From NCBI GenBank assembly GCA_034359265.1, contig CP136895.1:2668501-2732500 (forward strand): a stretch of 64,000 nucleotides of DNA, in the 5' to 3' direction. Under the pieces are notes generated by a model. The model searched no databases. It was not told the DNA's origin and saw only the letters and a list, made by a program, of their open reading frames with translations. The stretch is from Canna indica (taxonomy: Eukaryota; Streptophyta; Magnoliopsida; Zingiberales; Cannaceae). A program made the position numbers and the translations under genes. Shown piece by piece: positions 33,303-45,071 of this stretch; position 1 is the first letter of the stretch, and every line of letters begins with the position of its first letter.

Positions 33303-33846
33303 TATACTGGTTACCGAGGGGTCGCAAGTCGAACTCCCTTTTATTACTGACCAGAGTTACAATTTATTAGTGCAGGAAGGACTCCAACACCTTCACATGG
33401 GTATGGTTATGGTACGGCTCCATACTCTACACCGACGAAGTGCAGGCGTTACTGCTTTAATCTTACTTCGTGACACCAGATGGTCCGATGACCGTGCAGT
33501 CATTAGTTCTATGGAAGTAGACCTTACATCTGGCACGCAGTTAGCATATACTGCTCCAGACATCACCATTAGCATCCATGACTTCCGGGAACACATCCAA
33601 CTGGTCATTCAGACACATGGTTACCAAGGGTGGCAAGGAGGAGAAAGTAACCTCTTGTTATCCCGATCCTTGATCGGACGACTTTCCAATTCTAGCCACA
33701 CGAATTTCCGTTACAATATTCAACATGTAGTGGATCATCTAGCTAGCAGAGGGATCCGTGCGATCCCTGGTCAAGTCCGCACAACTAAAAGCTTACAGGG
33801 GCAGCAATGGATAATCAGGCCCGCCTCTATTACAGTTACCAAAAGA
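33303..33846 (+). pseudogene. Movement-protein fragment of ORF3, plus strand
   Basis: Matches the reverse complement of 31540-32085 almost exactly, but lacks its two stops. The open frame runs from the left joint through HDFREHIQL and SLIGRLSN to ITVTK and then enters unrelated sequence at 33847. Forms one arm of a large inverted repeat. Confidence 0.78.
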
Positions 33847-35294
33847 AAATTAAAAATTATTAACACGTATTTTAGTAAGGGGTCATCCGCTTCCCCTGTC
33901 TTTCCTTTGTTCAGTCTTCGGCGGGATACTTCCATTTTCTTAAGGTTTCGTAATCCCGTTCTGTTTGTCTCTCATTGTTTCCTATTAAGAATCGCTCATC
34001 TAGTTCTTTGAAGAACTCTTCTCCTTCCTTGAACATACTATTCATGGCTTGGTTGAACATCTTATTTTCTTCTTGTAATTTCTCATGAGTTTCTTCGCGA
34101 GCGTAAGAGCACTCTGGCTGCTCATTTCTGTTAAAGTTTTCTGCAACTTCCTTTCTTTTGCCTTCTAGTTCTAGGCAGTAATAATTTCCGTCCAAGCTGT
34201 AGAAATCTTCGTATCGGGCTACTTTCAGAAGAATGTCCTCAACCTCTTCATACTCATCCCAATATCGGATGTCTTCCTATCTCGGTGGGTTTGGATAGTG
34301 TGGGTTGGATTCATATTCGTACGTGTGAATAAGCCCTTCTTCCATAACCGTCTCAATGGCAGTATCATTGTCTTCAATTATCTCCCGGATTTCATCATCC
34401 CAGGAGAAGAGAGACTTTGCAGCCTCTTCTTGTGTTGGCATCGTCAGCTGGTCACACATTGAATGGATAGTTATACTTAGTGCCTGAATCACTTGCATCG
34501 GTGCATGTCTAGTTTCTTCAATGGCTCCTTCCAGGGTCTTAAGATTCTCTTTCATAAAATCAGGGATCTCTTCTGTTGTCATGAGTTTGGTAGTTAGACG
34601 AGATAGTGCGTCAGCTAGAACATTTAACTTACCGTCAATATGCTCGAAATGAATTTGGATCCCGGTACCCGTAATGAAGTCAACAAAGTTGAGCCACCTC
34701 ACTCTAGAGGGTTTGTTCTGACTAGATTTGTTATGGAAGCTTATTATTGCTTGGCAGTCTGTTCTGAGTGTCATCTCTTGCTTGTCCAGGTAGTGTATCT
34801 TTAGTGACTTCAGAGTCTCCATACATGCATGGATCTCTGCATCTATGGTTGACTTTACCACCGGAAATTTGCCACTTGCATATGCGCAGACTCTTTCAGA
34901 TTGCCTCTTGTCATTTCTTTGCTTCTTCCATTTACAAACGCCGCCCCATCCTTCCATACAGCCGTCAGTTTCTAATATAATGTAGGCATTGGGGGGAGGT
35001 AATTCCAGGTCTGGTAGGTTCTGCACGAGTTCTTTCACTTTAGCAATCAGCTCTCTGTCAGAGGATTTAATCCTCTTATCACCATGGGGCCCAGTTTTTG
35101 AATACAAGGGTCCCAAGAGAGTCCCCAAATTTGGAATGTAACTTCTTGCATAGTTTAGAATACCTATCTAGGCTCTTAATCCAGACTTGGTCTTCAGCTC
35201 TTCCTCATCAAATGATACTATCTTCTTAATAATATGAGGTTGTAATCGGATCTTGTTCTTGCCAATTATTGCACCCAAAAACTCTATTTCCTTC
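33847..35294 (-). pseudogene. Viral RT end, RNase H and polyprotein C-terminus, minus strand
   Basis: From 35294 down: end of RT (EIEFLGAIIGK), an in-frame TAG after RA near 35166, then an open RNase H frame (35128-34277) with ETDGCMEG, STIDAEIHACM, LRTDCQA and VLADALSR. A stop at 34277 separates it from the C-terminal tail frame (34276-33911, ending ETLRKWKYPAED). The ~60 nt after the stop match the sequence before the ORF4 acceptor of locus A but are cut off just before it at 33847. This piece proves the tail belongs behind RNase H. Confidence 0.82.
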
Positions 35295-35296
35295 CA

Positions 35297-36170
35297 TGGA
35301 CCGCTTTTATTGGGCTTTACGAATGGCTTGTAATGTCGTTCGGACTAAAGAATGCTCCGGCCATCTTTCAGAGGAAAATGGATCAGTGCTTCGAAGGCAC
35401 TGAACAGTTCATAGCTGTTTATATTGATGACATCTTGGTCTTTTCTGAAAATGAAGAAGCTCATGCTAAGCACCTAAAGAAAATGCTGGAAATATGTGAG
35501 AAATGGGGACTGATTCTATCACCCACGAAGATGAAGATAGCTACGGAGGAAATAGAGTTTTTGGGTGCAATAATTGGCAAGAACAAGATCCGGTTACAAC
35601 CTCATATTATTAAGAAGATAGTATCATTTGATGAGGAAGAGCTGAAGACCAAGTCTGGATTAAGAGCCTAGATAGGTATTCTAAACTATGCAAGAAGTTA
35701 CATTCCAAATATGGGGACTCTCTTGGGACCCTTGTATTCAAAAACTGGGCCCCATGGTGATAAGAGGATTAAATCCTCTGACAGAGAGCTGATTGCTAAA
35801 GTGAAAGAACTCGTGCAGAACCTACCAGACCTGGAATTACCTCCCCCCAATGCCTACATTATATTAGAAACTGACGGCTGTATGGAAGGATGGGGCGGCG
35901 TTTGTAAATGAAAGAAGCAAAGAAATGACAAGAGGCAATCTGAAAGAGTCTGCGCATATGCAAGTGGCAAATTTCCGGTGGTAAAGTCAACCATAGATGC
36001 AGAGATCCATGCATGTATGGAGACTCTGAAGTCACTAAAGATACACTACCTGGACAAGCAAGAGATGACACTCAGAACAGACTGCCAAGCAATAATAAGC
36101 TTCCATAACAAATCTAGTCAGAACAAACCCTCTAGAGTGAGGTGGCTCAACTTTGTTGACTTCATTACTT
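35297..36170 (+). pseudogene. Viral RT palm and RNase H fragment, plus strand
   Basis: Begins inside RT (WTAF), includes the catalytic YIDD (VYIDDILVF), and continues into RNase H up to about 36168. It shares the TAG after RA (35669-35671) with the minus arm and has its own TGA near 35909 that the minus arm lacks. 35548-36169 is the inverted partner of 34665-35294. Confidence 0.82.
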
Positions 36171-36171
36171 A

Positions 36172-36858
36172 GAAGAGCAGTCCAAGCGCGCTGCCTTTCA
36201 AAGAAGCCTTAAGGATCTTACAATTTGTAAAAAGATTCCTATTCCCGGATATTACAAAAGGGAGAAAAAGCTGGGCTTAAGGAAAGCCAGAAATTACAAA
36301 GGCAAGCCACATGAAACACATGTCAGAATATTCAAGAAAAAGCACTCTGACAGACTTAAGAAGTGTAAGTGCTTTATATGTGGTGAAGAAGGACATTACG
36401 CCAGAGAATGTAGAAGGAAACAAGGTAACATAGCTCGAGCAGCTATAATTGAAAATTTGGAGTTACCAGAAGACTGGGATGTCTTGTCAGTTGACTTGAA
36501 TGAACCGGATAGTGATGCTATCTGTTCATTCTCTGAAGGAGAGAGTGGAACAGCACACACTCTAGCCATGGATATGGCTGATCTGCCATATGAATCTGCG
36601 TTCATCTTACTGGTTGAAGACCCAGACTACCCAGATGAGGAATTAGTTCTAGTGGTTACGACAAAAGAAACAGCAGCCACTACCCAAGAAAATAATTGGA
36701 GAACCAATATCACCTTGCCAGAAACAATGAATAATTATGTTCATCGCTGGGAAGACAATGGTCTAGATGTCACAAAAGGTTCTGAAAGGTGTACCATTTG
36801 CAAGGAGATGACAAATCCAAAAATGAGGGCTCACTGCAGAAATTGCTCTCGAAGACGA
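36172..36858 (+). pseudogene. Viral nucleocapsid region with two zinc-binding motifs
   Basis: Plus strand, open frame through the CCHC finger (CKCFICGEEGHYARE, 36364-36415) and on to a second cysteine/histidine cluster (CTICKEMTNPKMRAHC, 36790-36840) ending RRRA and a stop at 36864. Two zinc-binding motifs in this order are characteristic of badnaviruses and set them apart from other pararetroviruses. The second motif is deleted in the minus copy. Confidence 0.8.
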
Positions 36859-37578
36859 GCCTGACTGGAGTAGTGACTATGCAGAGGAGGATCTTTCAGT
36901 CCTCCATCAATTCATGATCACTGACGACTTCCTAGACGATCAACCCAAATGGGACACGTCTGATGATTCTTATTCAGAAGCAACATCTACAAAAATTAGG
37001 TGGGACCTAATTTCTCCGGATGGGGAGGAAGAGGAGGCAGTATCCCCCATATTTGATGATGAAGATGATGATGATGACTTTGAAGCCAAATTCAGTAGGT
37101 TTCACCTGACAGAAACAGAAACAGCATACACAGCTGAGATGGAGTATCCTGTTTTCAGAAAGTTGAAAGAAAATGTGGAGGACAAGAATGTTGAATCAGC
37201 TTTCACAACTGCAGAGTCATCTGTTACACAACTGCCGAAAGAACCAATAATGGGTCCAGCCATGTACCCACCAGGAATCCCTGGGTACAATCAAAGTCCG
37301 TATGGCACCCAAAATCCAAGTATGATAAACACAAGAGTAAATGACCTAAGGGGAGGCTACTCCAAACACCATGATGAAAGGTTTATCTTACCATCGGCAC
37401 AATCAAATACAGGAGCAATTCTAGTTTTACCAGAACAACTTGGTCAATATAGTGATGTTATATCCCGCTGGGAATCTATAATACTAAATCTGGTAAATGA
37501 AAGGAATTGGACGGATAATAAAGCAAAAATGTGCTTTATAGAGAACCTTCTCGGGGAAACAGAGAAGAAGATATGGAT
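36846..37578 (+). pseudogene. Acidic linker and coat-protein N-part, plus strand
   Basis: Nearly identical to the reverse complement of 30670-31400. The frame is open from the joint to 37578, passing the aspartate run and RFHLTETETAY and ending inside the coat domain (LLGETEKKIWI). Right border of locus B; a LINE remnant follows directly. Confidence 0.8.
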
Positions 37579-37589
37579 TGATTTGCTAT

Positions 37590-37815
37590 CCATTTCGATA
37601 ATTATTTGATCCAATTTTTTGTTAGAAACGAAGGAAAGCATGTGAAAGAAAACAGTATCTTCTGAATGAATAACAGATGTGAAATTAAAAAATAGACAAG
37701 AGGCATAAATATATTTGCCTTTATCATTATGTAAGAGGACACCAACACCACCTTTTTGATTAACAAATGCACCGTTGCATTTCACATGTAATTTATCATA
37801 AAATTTAATTATATA
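37590..37815 (-). mobile_element. LINE remnant: RNase H-like (RVT_3) domain
   Basis: The minus-strand frame includes KCNGAFVNQKGGVGVLLHND, KGKYIYASC and IIIEMDSKSI, the D...E...D pattern of the RNase H-like domain carried by plant LINEs. Truncated at both ends, one side at the viral locus B joint. Confidence 0.65.
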
Positions 37816-37859
37816 ATTATATATATTAAGAAATTTTATATATGGATAAAATGATAATT

Positions 37860-38051
37860 GTCTATATGCGGGTAATGCGGTGCAGATACAGTACGAATCT
37901 GCATTCACATATCTGAATCTGTGCCGCATCCACATGAATTTTTTTTTTAAATCTATATTTGCATACATATCCATCTTATTTGTGAATATGAATTGGATAC
38001 GGTGCAGATGTAATTTTTATTCGGCGGATGCAAATAAAATTGTCATCCCTA
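37860..38051. mobile_element. hAT-like element end
   Basis: Repeats of GCGGTGCAGATA and GGATGCAAATAAAATTGTC run up to a terminal GTCATCCCTA at about 38051, like the right ends of 15545-16210 and 19776-20296. No left partner was found; sequence of similar style lies at 27785-27900 on the other side of locus B. Confidence 0.5.
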
Positions 38052-38075
38052 ATTGTTTGCGATGGGAGATGAGGT

Positions 38076-38170
38076 AGTGGATATCAGAAATTTGTAGTCG
38101 ATTTTTTGGTGTTTATTTGAGAAAAAAATAGCTTTCCAATTAAATATTTCCCCAATTCTATTTTTGAATT
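38076..38170 (+). repeat. Direct repeat flanking viral locus B, right copy
   Basis: Partner of 27688-27790, same orientation, roughly three quarters identical by eye (GTGGATATC, GTGTTTATTTGAGA, AATTAAATATTT, TTTTTGAATTT). Confidence 0.65.
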
Positions 38171-41100
38171 TGGCTTCCGTTTCGAATTTTATTACTTTGA
38201 AACAGAATTGAAAAAAAAAACATTTTGTATGTTTATCAAATCAATATTATTTTGGGGTTAAATTTATACCATATTTTATTTCAATTAAAAGAAAGATTAT
38301 CAATATCGCTTTCCTACGCAAGATCGTAAGGCTGCCATAGGATCGATGATAGTAGGATCAGATCGAGGATCGTAAAATTCCACCAATAATTAAACAAATA
38401 TTTTCTATAAACATAAATGTATAATTTTTTATGAATTTGTACTCACATTTCTCATTTACCATTCAAAACCAATCTCTCGAAAACAACAGCAGAACTTGTC
38501 GTCGAAGGTAGAACAAAAGCATAGCAGACACAAGAGCAAAGGAACAAAAAAGAAGTGGAGAAGGGTTTCCTTCCCTAATTTGAGTATAGAAGCTTCAATG
38601 TCTCGTATCGAGCCGAAAATATGGGCTGGGCTTGACCCGAAATTGCTTAAAAATGGTCGAAACACAAATGGTATAGGATCGACTGGATAGCATTGATCTT
38701 ACATCCTACGATCTTACAAGCGATCTCAGTCCGATCCCATGTTTTTTCGATCTTTTAGTGAGATCGGGATTACTAGCATGATTTAGCGATCTTAATAACC
38801 TTGATTAAAAGTGTGATAGTAGTGAATTAAAAGAAATAATAATAGGAAATTGGTTCAATCTGACTTGAACCATGCCAATATGTTTGATCACTGAATACGA
38901 TTTATTTTTTAAAAATACATGGTTGGGGTCTATTTGATTAGAGGGAATAGATAGAAAATAAAATAGTATTCTTGATTCCCATCTATTATCTTATTTGATT
39001 GCAAATTATTCGGCTAAAAAACTTAAAAGAACTGATATAATATTTCAAGATTTTACCTTTTTAATAAACTTAAATAAGTAGTTAAAATATAAACATGCTC
39101 CATGTAAAAAATATATAACATATTTTTTCATTTATTTATATCTTCCAAACATGAAAAATTCTTTCCCCTCTCTTATCATTAGAGTTGTCCATTATTCAGG
39201 TCACACCTAACTGAACCGAACTCGAACTGAAAATTTTCAGGTTTGATTCAGTTAGACCCTTGGCAACTTCAATTTTTGAACGAACCGAAATCGATTATTA
39301 ATAATTGGTTCGGCTTCGGTTCCTAGAATTTGTGAACCGAACCGAATCAAAAACTGAAAAATAAAATAAATTTTTATTTTTTTTATTTTTTATTAGCTGA
39401 TTAGGCTATTAGGGTCGAAAACTCGAGATTTATAAGGGGGGAATTGATAATTTATCTCAAATAAGAGGATGTCAAATTAACTTTCTTTTAGTGACTGACT
39501 ATAATTTATGTAAAATTAACAATTAGTTTATATTTTTATGCATCAAACAGGCTAAAACAGGCTAAACACATGAAAAAAAAGATTTTTTCGATTACAAAAC
39601 CTAACCGAATTGAAAAAAAGTTGGTTTGGTCTTAGTTCGGTTTATGCCATATTCAGTCCCGTTTTCGGGTTGGATTTTCATTGACAAAAATTTTTGATTC
39701 GATTTAAACCGAGTGGACACCCTATTAATCATTTCTATTCCATCCCTTTTGTCCCTTCTATTTCTCTTCATCGATAGCAAACTCCCATATTATGCTCTGA
39801 TATCATATTAAATTTAATTGACTGACAAATTTTTCGAAAAGATTAAGCTACTAGGAAAAAAAAATCAAACTATACATTTATAGTCTTTTATTTTTCTTTT
39901 CATTTATACTATTTCTTGTAAAAGCGGGGTTTTATAACATCATAATCATTACAAAGCATAAATGCACAAGACACGTTACAAGACGTACACAGACGTGGAA
40001 AAAAGCGCATTAAGCGCTACAACAAGTGATCGAACTCAAGACCTAAGGCAACATACCCGAATGCTACTACCATTTGAGCACAAGTGGGTTCACTATACAT
40101 TTATAGTCTTATCACTTTTAACTAATGGAAGTAATTAATCATTAGTTCTTAAATTAATGACACAAATTTATTTCTTAATTGCTACCAATCTTATTTGGGC
40201 ACAGAATGTTTAGCAGTAATTAGGCCTGCTTAAGTTACGTAGAGCAATTAAAGCCCAATCACATTCTCACAGGAGAAGAAGATTAAACCCATAATTATGA
40301 ACCAATTATGACTCGATTTGCCCCCAAAATCTAGTCACTGTTGCATCACAAACCACCATCATAATCAAATCTAACAAAAACAGAACTGATTTGGTCACCC
40401 CAAAACATCCAAATACATGCTTTTTTGGATGCTTCCGGGAACCTGGCAATCATCCTCTACAAGTGGATACACCACAAAATCCAAATGACAAGACAAGATT
40501 AGTAAATTAATTACATTCTTAATGGAGAAATAGATAAATAGGGGGTTCAGATAACCAAAGAAGAAGACAAAATTTGAAGTTTCCAGGGAGCTGGGAGGGT
40601 GGACATTTGATGCCAATAAGACCTGCTCGCCACTTTTAAGTTTGGCATCAAGTGATGTTACCATCCCACTAAAATCTCAGGTGATTTGATCAAATAAAAA
40701 GTGAGCATTTCAATGCTGAAAGTTTGACAGAAGTTTGATTAGGAGATGGATTGCAGTAAGCACTTGATCGAAAGACCTAACATAATCATGCTTTTTGTAT
40801 TAAAAAATAATATACTTATTTAACCCGAACCTGAAGATAATTTTATTTAAGAAGTTGTGATTTTCAAAGGACAATCAAGAGACAACCAAATTATAAAAAT
40901 CATTTATTCAAATTTATGTTATTCTCACTGAAATATAGAGAGAAATATTTCATGTTGAAGTTATGATGAATAATCAAGTAATAGATATATTAAAATCTGC
41001 CATTACATTGAAACTAAACTGGCAGATAATAATTTGAGCAACTTAAGATTCTTAACACCATCAAGTGTTATTTTCATGACACAGATAAGAAAAATATTTA

Positions 41101-41737
41101 CTTGCAGGAATATAAAATTTCAAAATGCTGTATTATTTTTTAATATCTGTTCCTGTTTCGTGAGCTCACTAGATTTATTTTTATACTATATTCATCTTTC
41201 ATCGGCTGACTTAGAAGGAAGAAAATGGTCAAAACCTAACAACTGAGTGCTCTCTATAGTCTATTATATATTCTGCTATCACCTATCAGTTTGTTCACCT
41301 TTTTCACTCAGAATTATATTACATCCAAATTTCAAACTTGAGCTGACATGTCAAAAGTTAGCACACTAGTAGCCTTCTTTTTTTGCTTTATAGGTTGAAG
41401 TAACTATAGTTAGCTGATTTGTCCTAACATAACAACAACAGAATATATTATCTTGCCCTCTTGCTTTCTAGTTTTACCTTGTGTTCCTTCTTCTCTGATT
41501 CTAGTTCTACTTCATCACCATCGGCTAAGAAAGCCCATAAGAATGTCGAAACATTAAATCTTTGATGGTTACAATTAGATCTGTAAAAAATCAAGATTCT
41601 TTAGAGCCAAATGCAAATAGTGGGCTATTACAAGCAGACATGCATTTATGTAGTATGTTTTAGAATAGGGAATGCTGACAAACTGGAGCAATTAACTCCA
41701 TATAATTACTTTCTAACTTCCATTGGAGTTTTCTCTG
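38171..41737. other. Intergenic with a worn hAT-like element
   Basis: No gene is supported. A probable hAT-like element lies at about 39182-39724: ends TAGAGTTGTCCATT and GTGGACACCCTA, flanks CTTATCAT and TTAATCAT (6 of 8 equal), with AACCGAA/TTCGGTT subterminal motifs. GCTCTGATATCA at ~39795 looks like a tRNA-Met-type primer site of a TRIM remnant. The rest shows nothing I recognise. Confidence 0.45.
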
Positions 41738-42124
41738 TGTTAGAAAATTAGCATTGGACCTAACTCCACCTAATTCCACCCTAAAAGCTAGTTCATGAGG
41801 AGAGAATTGTCCAAAATATTTAAAAATTAGCATTGGACCTAACTCTATCCTCAAAGCTAGCTCATGAGGAGAGAATTGCCCAAAATATTTAAATGCTATT
41901 TTGGTCATATTTTTAACCAATGTGAAATTTTAACACACCCTCCTCACGCCTAGGATTGAACATCTGAAGCGCGGAGTTTGCAGGAGTGGACATGCTCTGA
42001 TACCATGTTAGAAAATTAGTCTTGGGCCTAACTCCACCCCAAAAGCTAGCTCATGAGAAGAGAATTGTTCAAACTATTTAAAGACTATCCTGATCATATT
42101 TTTAACCAATGTGAGATTTTAACA
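41738..42124 (-). mobile_element. TRIM (miniature LTR retrotransposon)
   Basis: Two LTRs, each starting TGTTAGAAAATTAG and ending ATTTTAACA: 41738-41935 and 42006-42124. The left is longer through an internal duplication of ~80 bp (GCATTGGACCTAACTC twice). The 70-bp interior ends next to the right LTR in TGCTCTGATACCA, the reverse complement of an initiator tRNA-Met primer-binding site, so the element points to the minus strand. Flanks CTCTG and ATCTG (4 of 5 equal). No coding capacity. Confidence 0.85.
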
Positions 42125-44492
42125 ATCTGTGTTTCTCTTTACCTCTTCCTTCACCAGCGATGTGTCTAAATTTCAGTTTTAAGTTTCCTTTTATCTATTG
42201 GTTATATATGCAACTACAAGTTCTAGGCCTTACCTATGGTAGAAATATGAGAATAGATAATGTTCTAACATCCTTGAGTTACTTTGGATGGTTGGGGAAA
42301 ATAAATCTAACTCCAGTTATACTTCCTCATCCAAATACCACCTCCACAAAACAAGTAAATCCAAGATTTTATGTTCTATATGCCATGCCCCATCCTAATA
42401 ATGTTTTTGTTCCAGTTATTTCTGGGTTTTTGTGAGGTTTTTCGTACCGTTTCTAAAGATTCTGTTGTGTTATCACGTGGAAAAAAACAAGCATAAATTT
42501 GAGAAGTACTGTTTTTTCTTAAAGATCCATTTTAATCTTTGTCCCCATTAACATCCAGTTTATGTCCCAAAAATGTTGATAGTGGACTACTATCAAGATC
42601 ACAAGCGGGATTTGCCACTAAGTTGGTTGCATTGATCCAGTAAAGAAAAGTGACAGGGAGGTTCAAAAGATAGGCTTAATCTGTCAACTTCCAGGACAAG
42701 GATCTCTTTTGATGGTTAGCTGCATACCGCTAAATGTGGATGACAGAATACTGCGAGGTGGAGCCAAAGAGATATTGTAAATTATTTTATTGTCCTTTGA
42801 ATCAATTAATAATAGTAAGACATCACTATGGTGGGACAATAACCTTTCTAACATTCTAGGGTCAAGGAGATCAAACTAACTCGCTTAGAGAAAAGAAATA
42901 ATTGATAACAAGGAGGAAAAGAAGAACTGCATGATGTAAGTTTTAACTCTTTCTTAATTGTATATATTTGACAAGATAAAAAGAGTTCCTTGCTTCATGC
43001 CAAAATTAAAGGAATGCACTTTTGCCTTTGTTTCATCTTGCTCTCAGTTAACTATATATATCAGCTTAAACTAATAGTGGTTCATGATTGGTCCCTCAAT
43101 GACATTACGACATGTCATAAGAACACCTTTACCTAGAACCTACTGTGGCCTAATAGCAACCCAGACCATACTAACCTTTTGCTTTCTACATGACCTTCTT
43201 TGATTCAATACTCCTTGGTAAGCCACCAAATAAATGAAAAGAATAGTTGAGCCATGAAAGAGGTGGCTAGTGGCTACATGCAATTAACTAAGAAGTTTGG
43301 AAAAGACAGGCGTGGTTTTAGTGAGTTACAGCAGAAAGTTCTGTCACACTTGGACTAAGACAGGCAGTTAATGTGTTCGTCAAGATGAAGAAAATTCAAC
43401 TGCAAAAAGTGGATTCTTCCAACATAGATGAGTAGATATGTCCCCGAACCAGTACTGGTCAAATCAGGCATCACCAAAATGTTCTCAAGTTTGATCACTC
43501 ATTGATCTAATTTTTGCTGATGTGGAACTAAGTTGCCTATACAGAATCTGATTCAAAATACCCATCTTTCTTGCTAGTGGTCCATAAAAAAAAACCAAAA
43601 GGTCCTAGATTACTAGTCAAAAGAGAGCATTGATATTGACCACTTCTATGCAGTGCAAAAATGAAACAAATCAACAAAAAATCATTATCAAAATTATTTT
43701 CCTCAAGAGTTCATAACAATAATGTATTTATATCATCACCAGATGCTTTTGCTCCTGCATAAAGCATAATCCAAACACCCAGTTAAACTTGTTCTACTCA
43801 TTCTTCAGCCCATGTTTCTTTTCTTGGCTTCATAACCAGCTGAATTCTTCACTTCATAGGCTAATAAGAACCACTGAATTTTTATGTTCCTTCTGACTTC
43901 CAAGTTCCAACTATGAACAATCCCGCAAGTAACTTTAGCAAAAAAAGCTATCATATAGATTGTAGGCTCATCCCTAGTAGAATTACCACTGCTAGTAAAT
44001 ATATCGAGTATCATGCTTCACGTGCCTCTATTGATGATTGATGCCTCCCTCAACTGTATCCCCTTACTCTTTAGAGTCCCATCAAAATGAAGAAAAAAAG
44101 GAAGAATTCAAACAAAAGAAGTGAAATGATCAAGCAATTTCATCCCTTTAACTTCATCACAATTAGCTCTAACTTATTCATTCATTCTTGCTAAGACTTT
44201 TATAGACAGCATTCCAGGACCCATGCAGTACAATGCAGGAGAAGTGTTGCCTTTTTCATTCAAGCCAAATTGAAGTACCAATTAAAAATGGAAGACAGAT
44301 CCATGAATTCTTCACTAAAAGCAACTTCTTGTTTCGATTCTACAAACATACAATCCTGATACCACCCACCACATTAAAAACACAACAATTTCTAATTCAA
44401 CCAACCTACTAAAACCTAAATAAAGGGAGAAAAGAAAGAGAAAAAAAAACATCTTTTTTACTTCACAAGTTATAGAAAAGAAAGTGGAAGGC
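42125..44492. other. Intergenic, no supported gene
   Basis: Scattered short open frames (for example 42160-42435) show no recognisable domain or splice structure. The last part is the 3' flank of the RING-H2 gene. Nothing else was recognised. Confidence 0.45.
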
Positions 44493-45071
44493 TCAGGGGA
44501 GGAACCTATTGGCATCGCCATCCTCTCGAGCCTTTGCCACTTCCTCAGCTGCTGCTGCGCCGGCAGCAGCAGCAGCAGCCGCCTCAGAGTTGCCGGAGCT
44601 CGCCCCGCACCTCTGGCACTGCGACGGCTGCGCGGCAGCAGCAGCGAAGACGAGCACGCGGCGGCAGGAGGGACAGCTCGAGTGGGCCGCGAGCCACGTG
44701 TCGACGCATCCTACGTGGAACCCGTGCCCGCACTGCGGCAGGATGCGGATCTCGTCCCCCTCCGCGAACTCCGCGAGGCAGATGGGGCACTCCGCCAGGC
44801 TCCTCCCGCCGTCCGTCGCGGCGCCGTACGACACCTTGGGCAGCGCCCTGAGCGCCTTCTTCTTGAGCCCCTTGCTCGGCGGGGCCTCGGCGGGGGAGCG
44901 CCGGAGCCAGGCGCAGCGGGCCACGAGGGCGAGCCCGACGACGCAGATGAGGGCGCAGAGAAGCGCCGCCAGGATCACCACGAGGTCGGAGTCCGCCGAG
45001 AGCTGCTCGGGCGGCTCTGCTGCGGGGTCCAGGCCGGCGCTCGCCTGCAGAACTCTCGTCGCGGGAGGCAT
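44493..45071 (-). CDS. RING-H2 E3 ubiquitin ligase, ATL8/ATL80-like
   Basis: A single-exon, GC-rich gene of 192 codons. I take the ATG at 45069-45071 (MPPATRVLQ) because it matches the usual start of this group; an in-frame ATG at 45146 would add 25 residues but lies too near a TATA-like CTATTTATTA (~45172-45181). Order: N-terminal transmembrane segment ([20 protein letters not shown], residues ~28-52), a [11 protein letters not shown] box (the GLD-like region of ATLs), RING-H2 finger with [20 protein letters not shown] and CPSC in C3H2C3 order, a small CQRCG pair, an alanine-rich stretch, and the conserved end FLP. ATL proteins are membrane-anchored ubiquitin ligases, often linked to stress or hormone signalling; the substrate is unknown. 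Confidence 0.93.
   Translation of the reverse strand: MPPATRVLQASAGLDPAAEPPEQLSADSDLVVILAALLCALICVVGLALVARCAWLRRSPAEAPPSKGLKKKALRALPKVSYGAATDGGRSLAECPICLAEFAEGDEIRILPQCGHGFHVGCVDTWLAAHSSCPSCRRVLVFAAAAAQPSQCQRCGASSGNSEAAAAAAAGAAAAEEVAKAREDGDANRFLP

Larger units (their letters stand above)
28265..37578. other. Locus B: rearranged endogenous pararetrovirus array
   Basis: At least eight fragments of one badnavirus-like genome are packed in both orientations over 9.3 kb. Minus strand: 28278-28560, 28561-29956, 29957-32925, 32926-33302 and 33847-35294. Plus strand: 33303-33846, 35297-36170, 36172-36858 and 36846-37578. Every coat, protease or polymerase region carries stops, frameshifts or deletions. 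Inverted pairs: 31540-32085 with 33303-33846; 34665-35294 with 35548-36169; 30670-31400 with 36846-37578; 29985-30290 with 36172-36470. Such mosaics are known for endogenous badnaviruses of monocots. Confidence 0.88.

Noticed and set aside
32830..33330. Reading the second ORF2 fragment as a separate intact gene
   Set aside because: It lacks the N-terminal third and its apparent start lies at a rearrangement joint.
28265..37578. An intact, potentially replicating viral genome in locus B
   Set aside because: Every copy is split, truncated or stopped, the protease active site is lost, and no complete order from leader to promoter exists on one strand.
39950..40095. tRNA-like sequence (GTGATCGAACTCAAGACC)
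   Set aside because: It has a B-box-like string but no cloverleaf could be drawn; more likely a worn SINE or retroelement piece.
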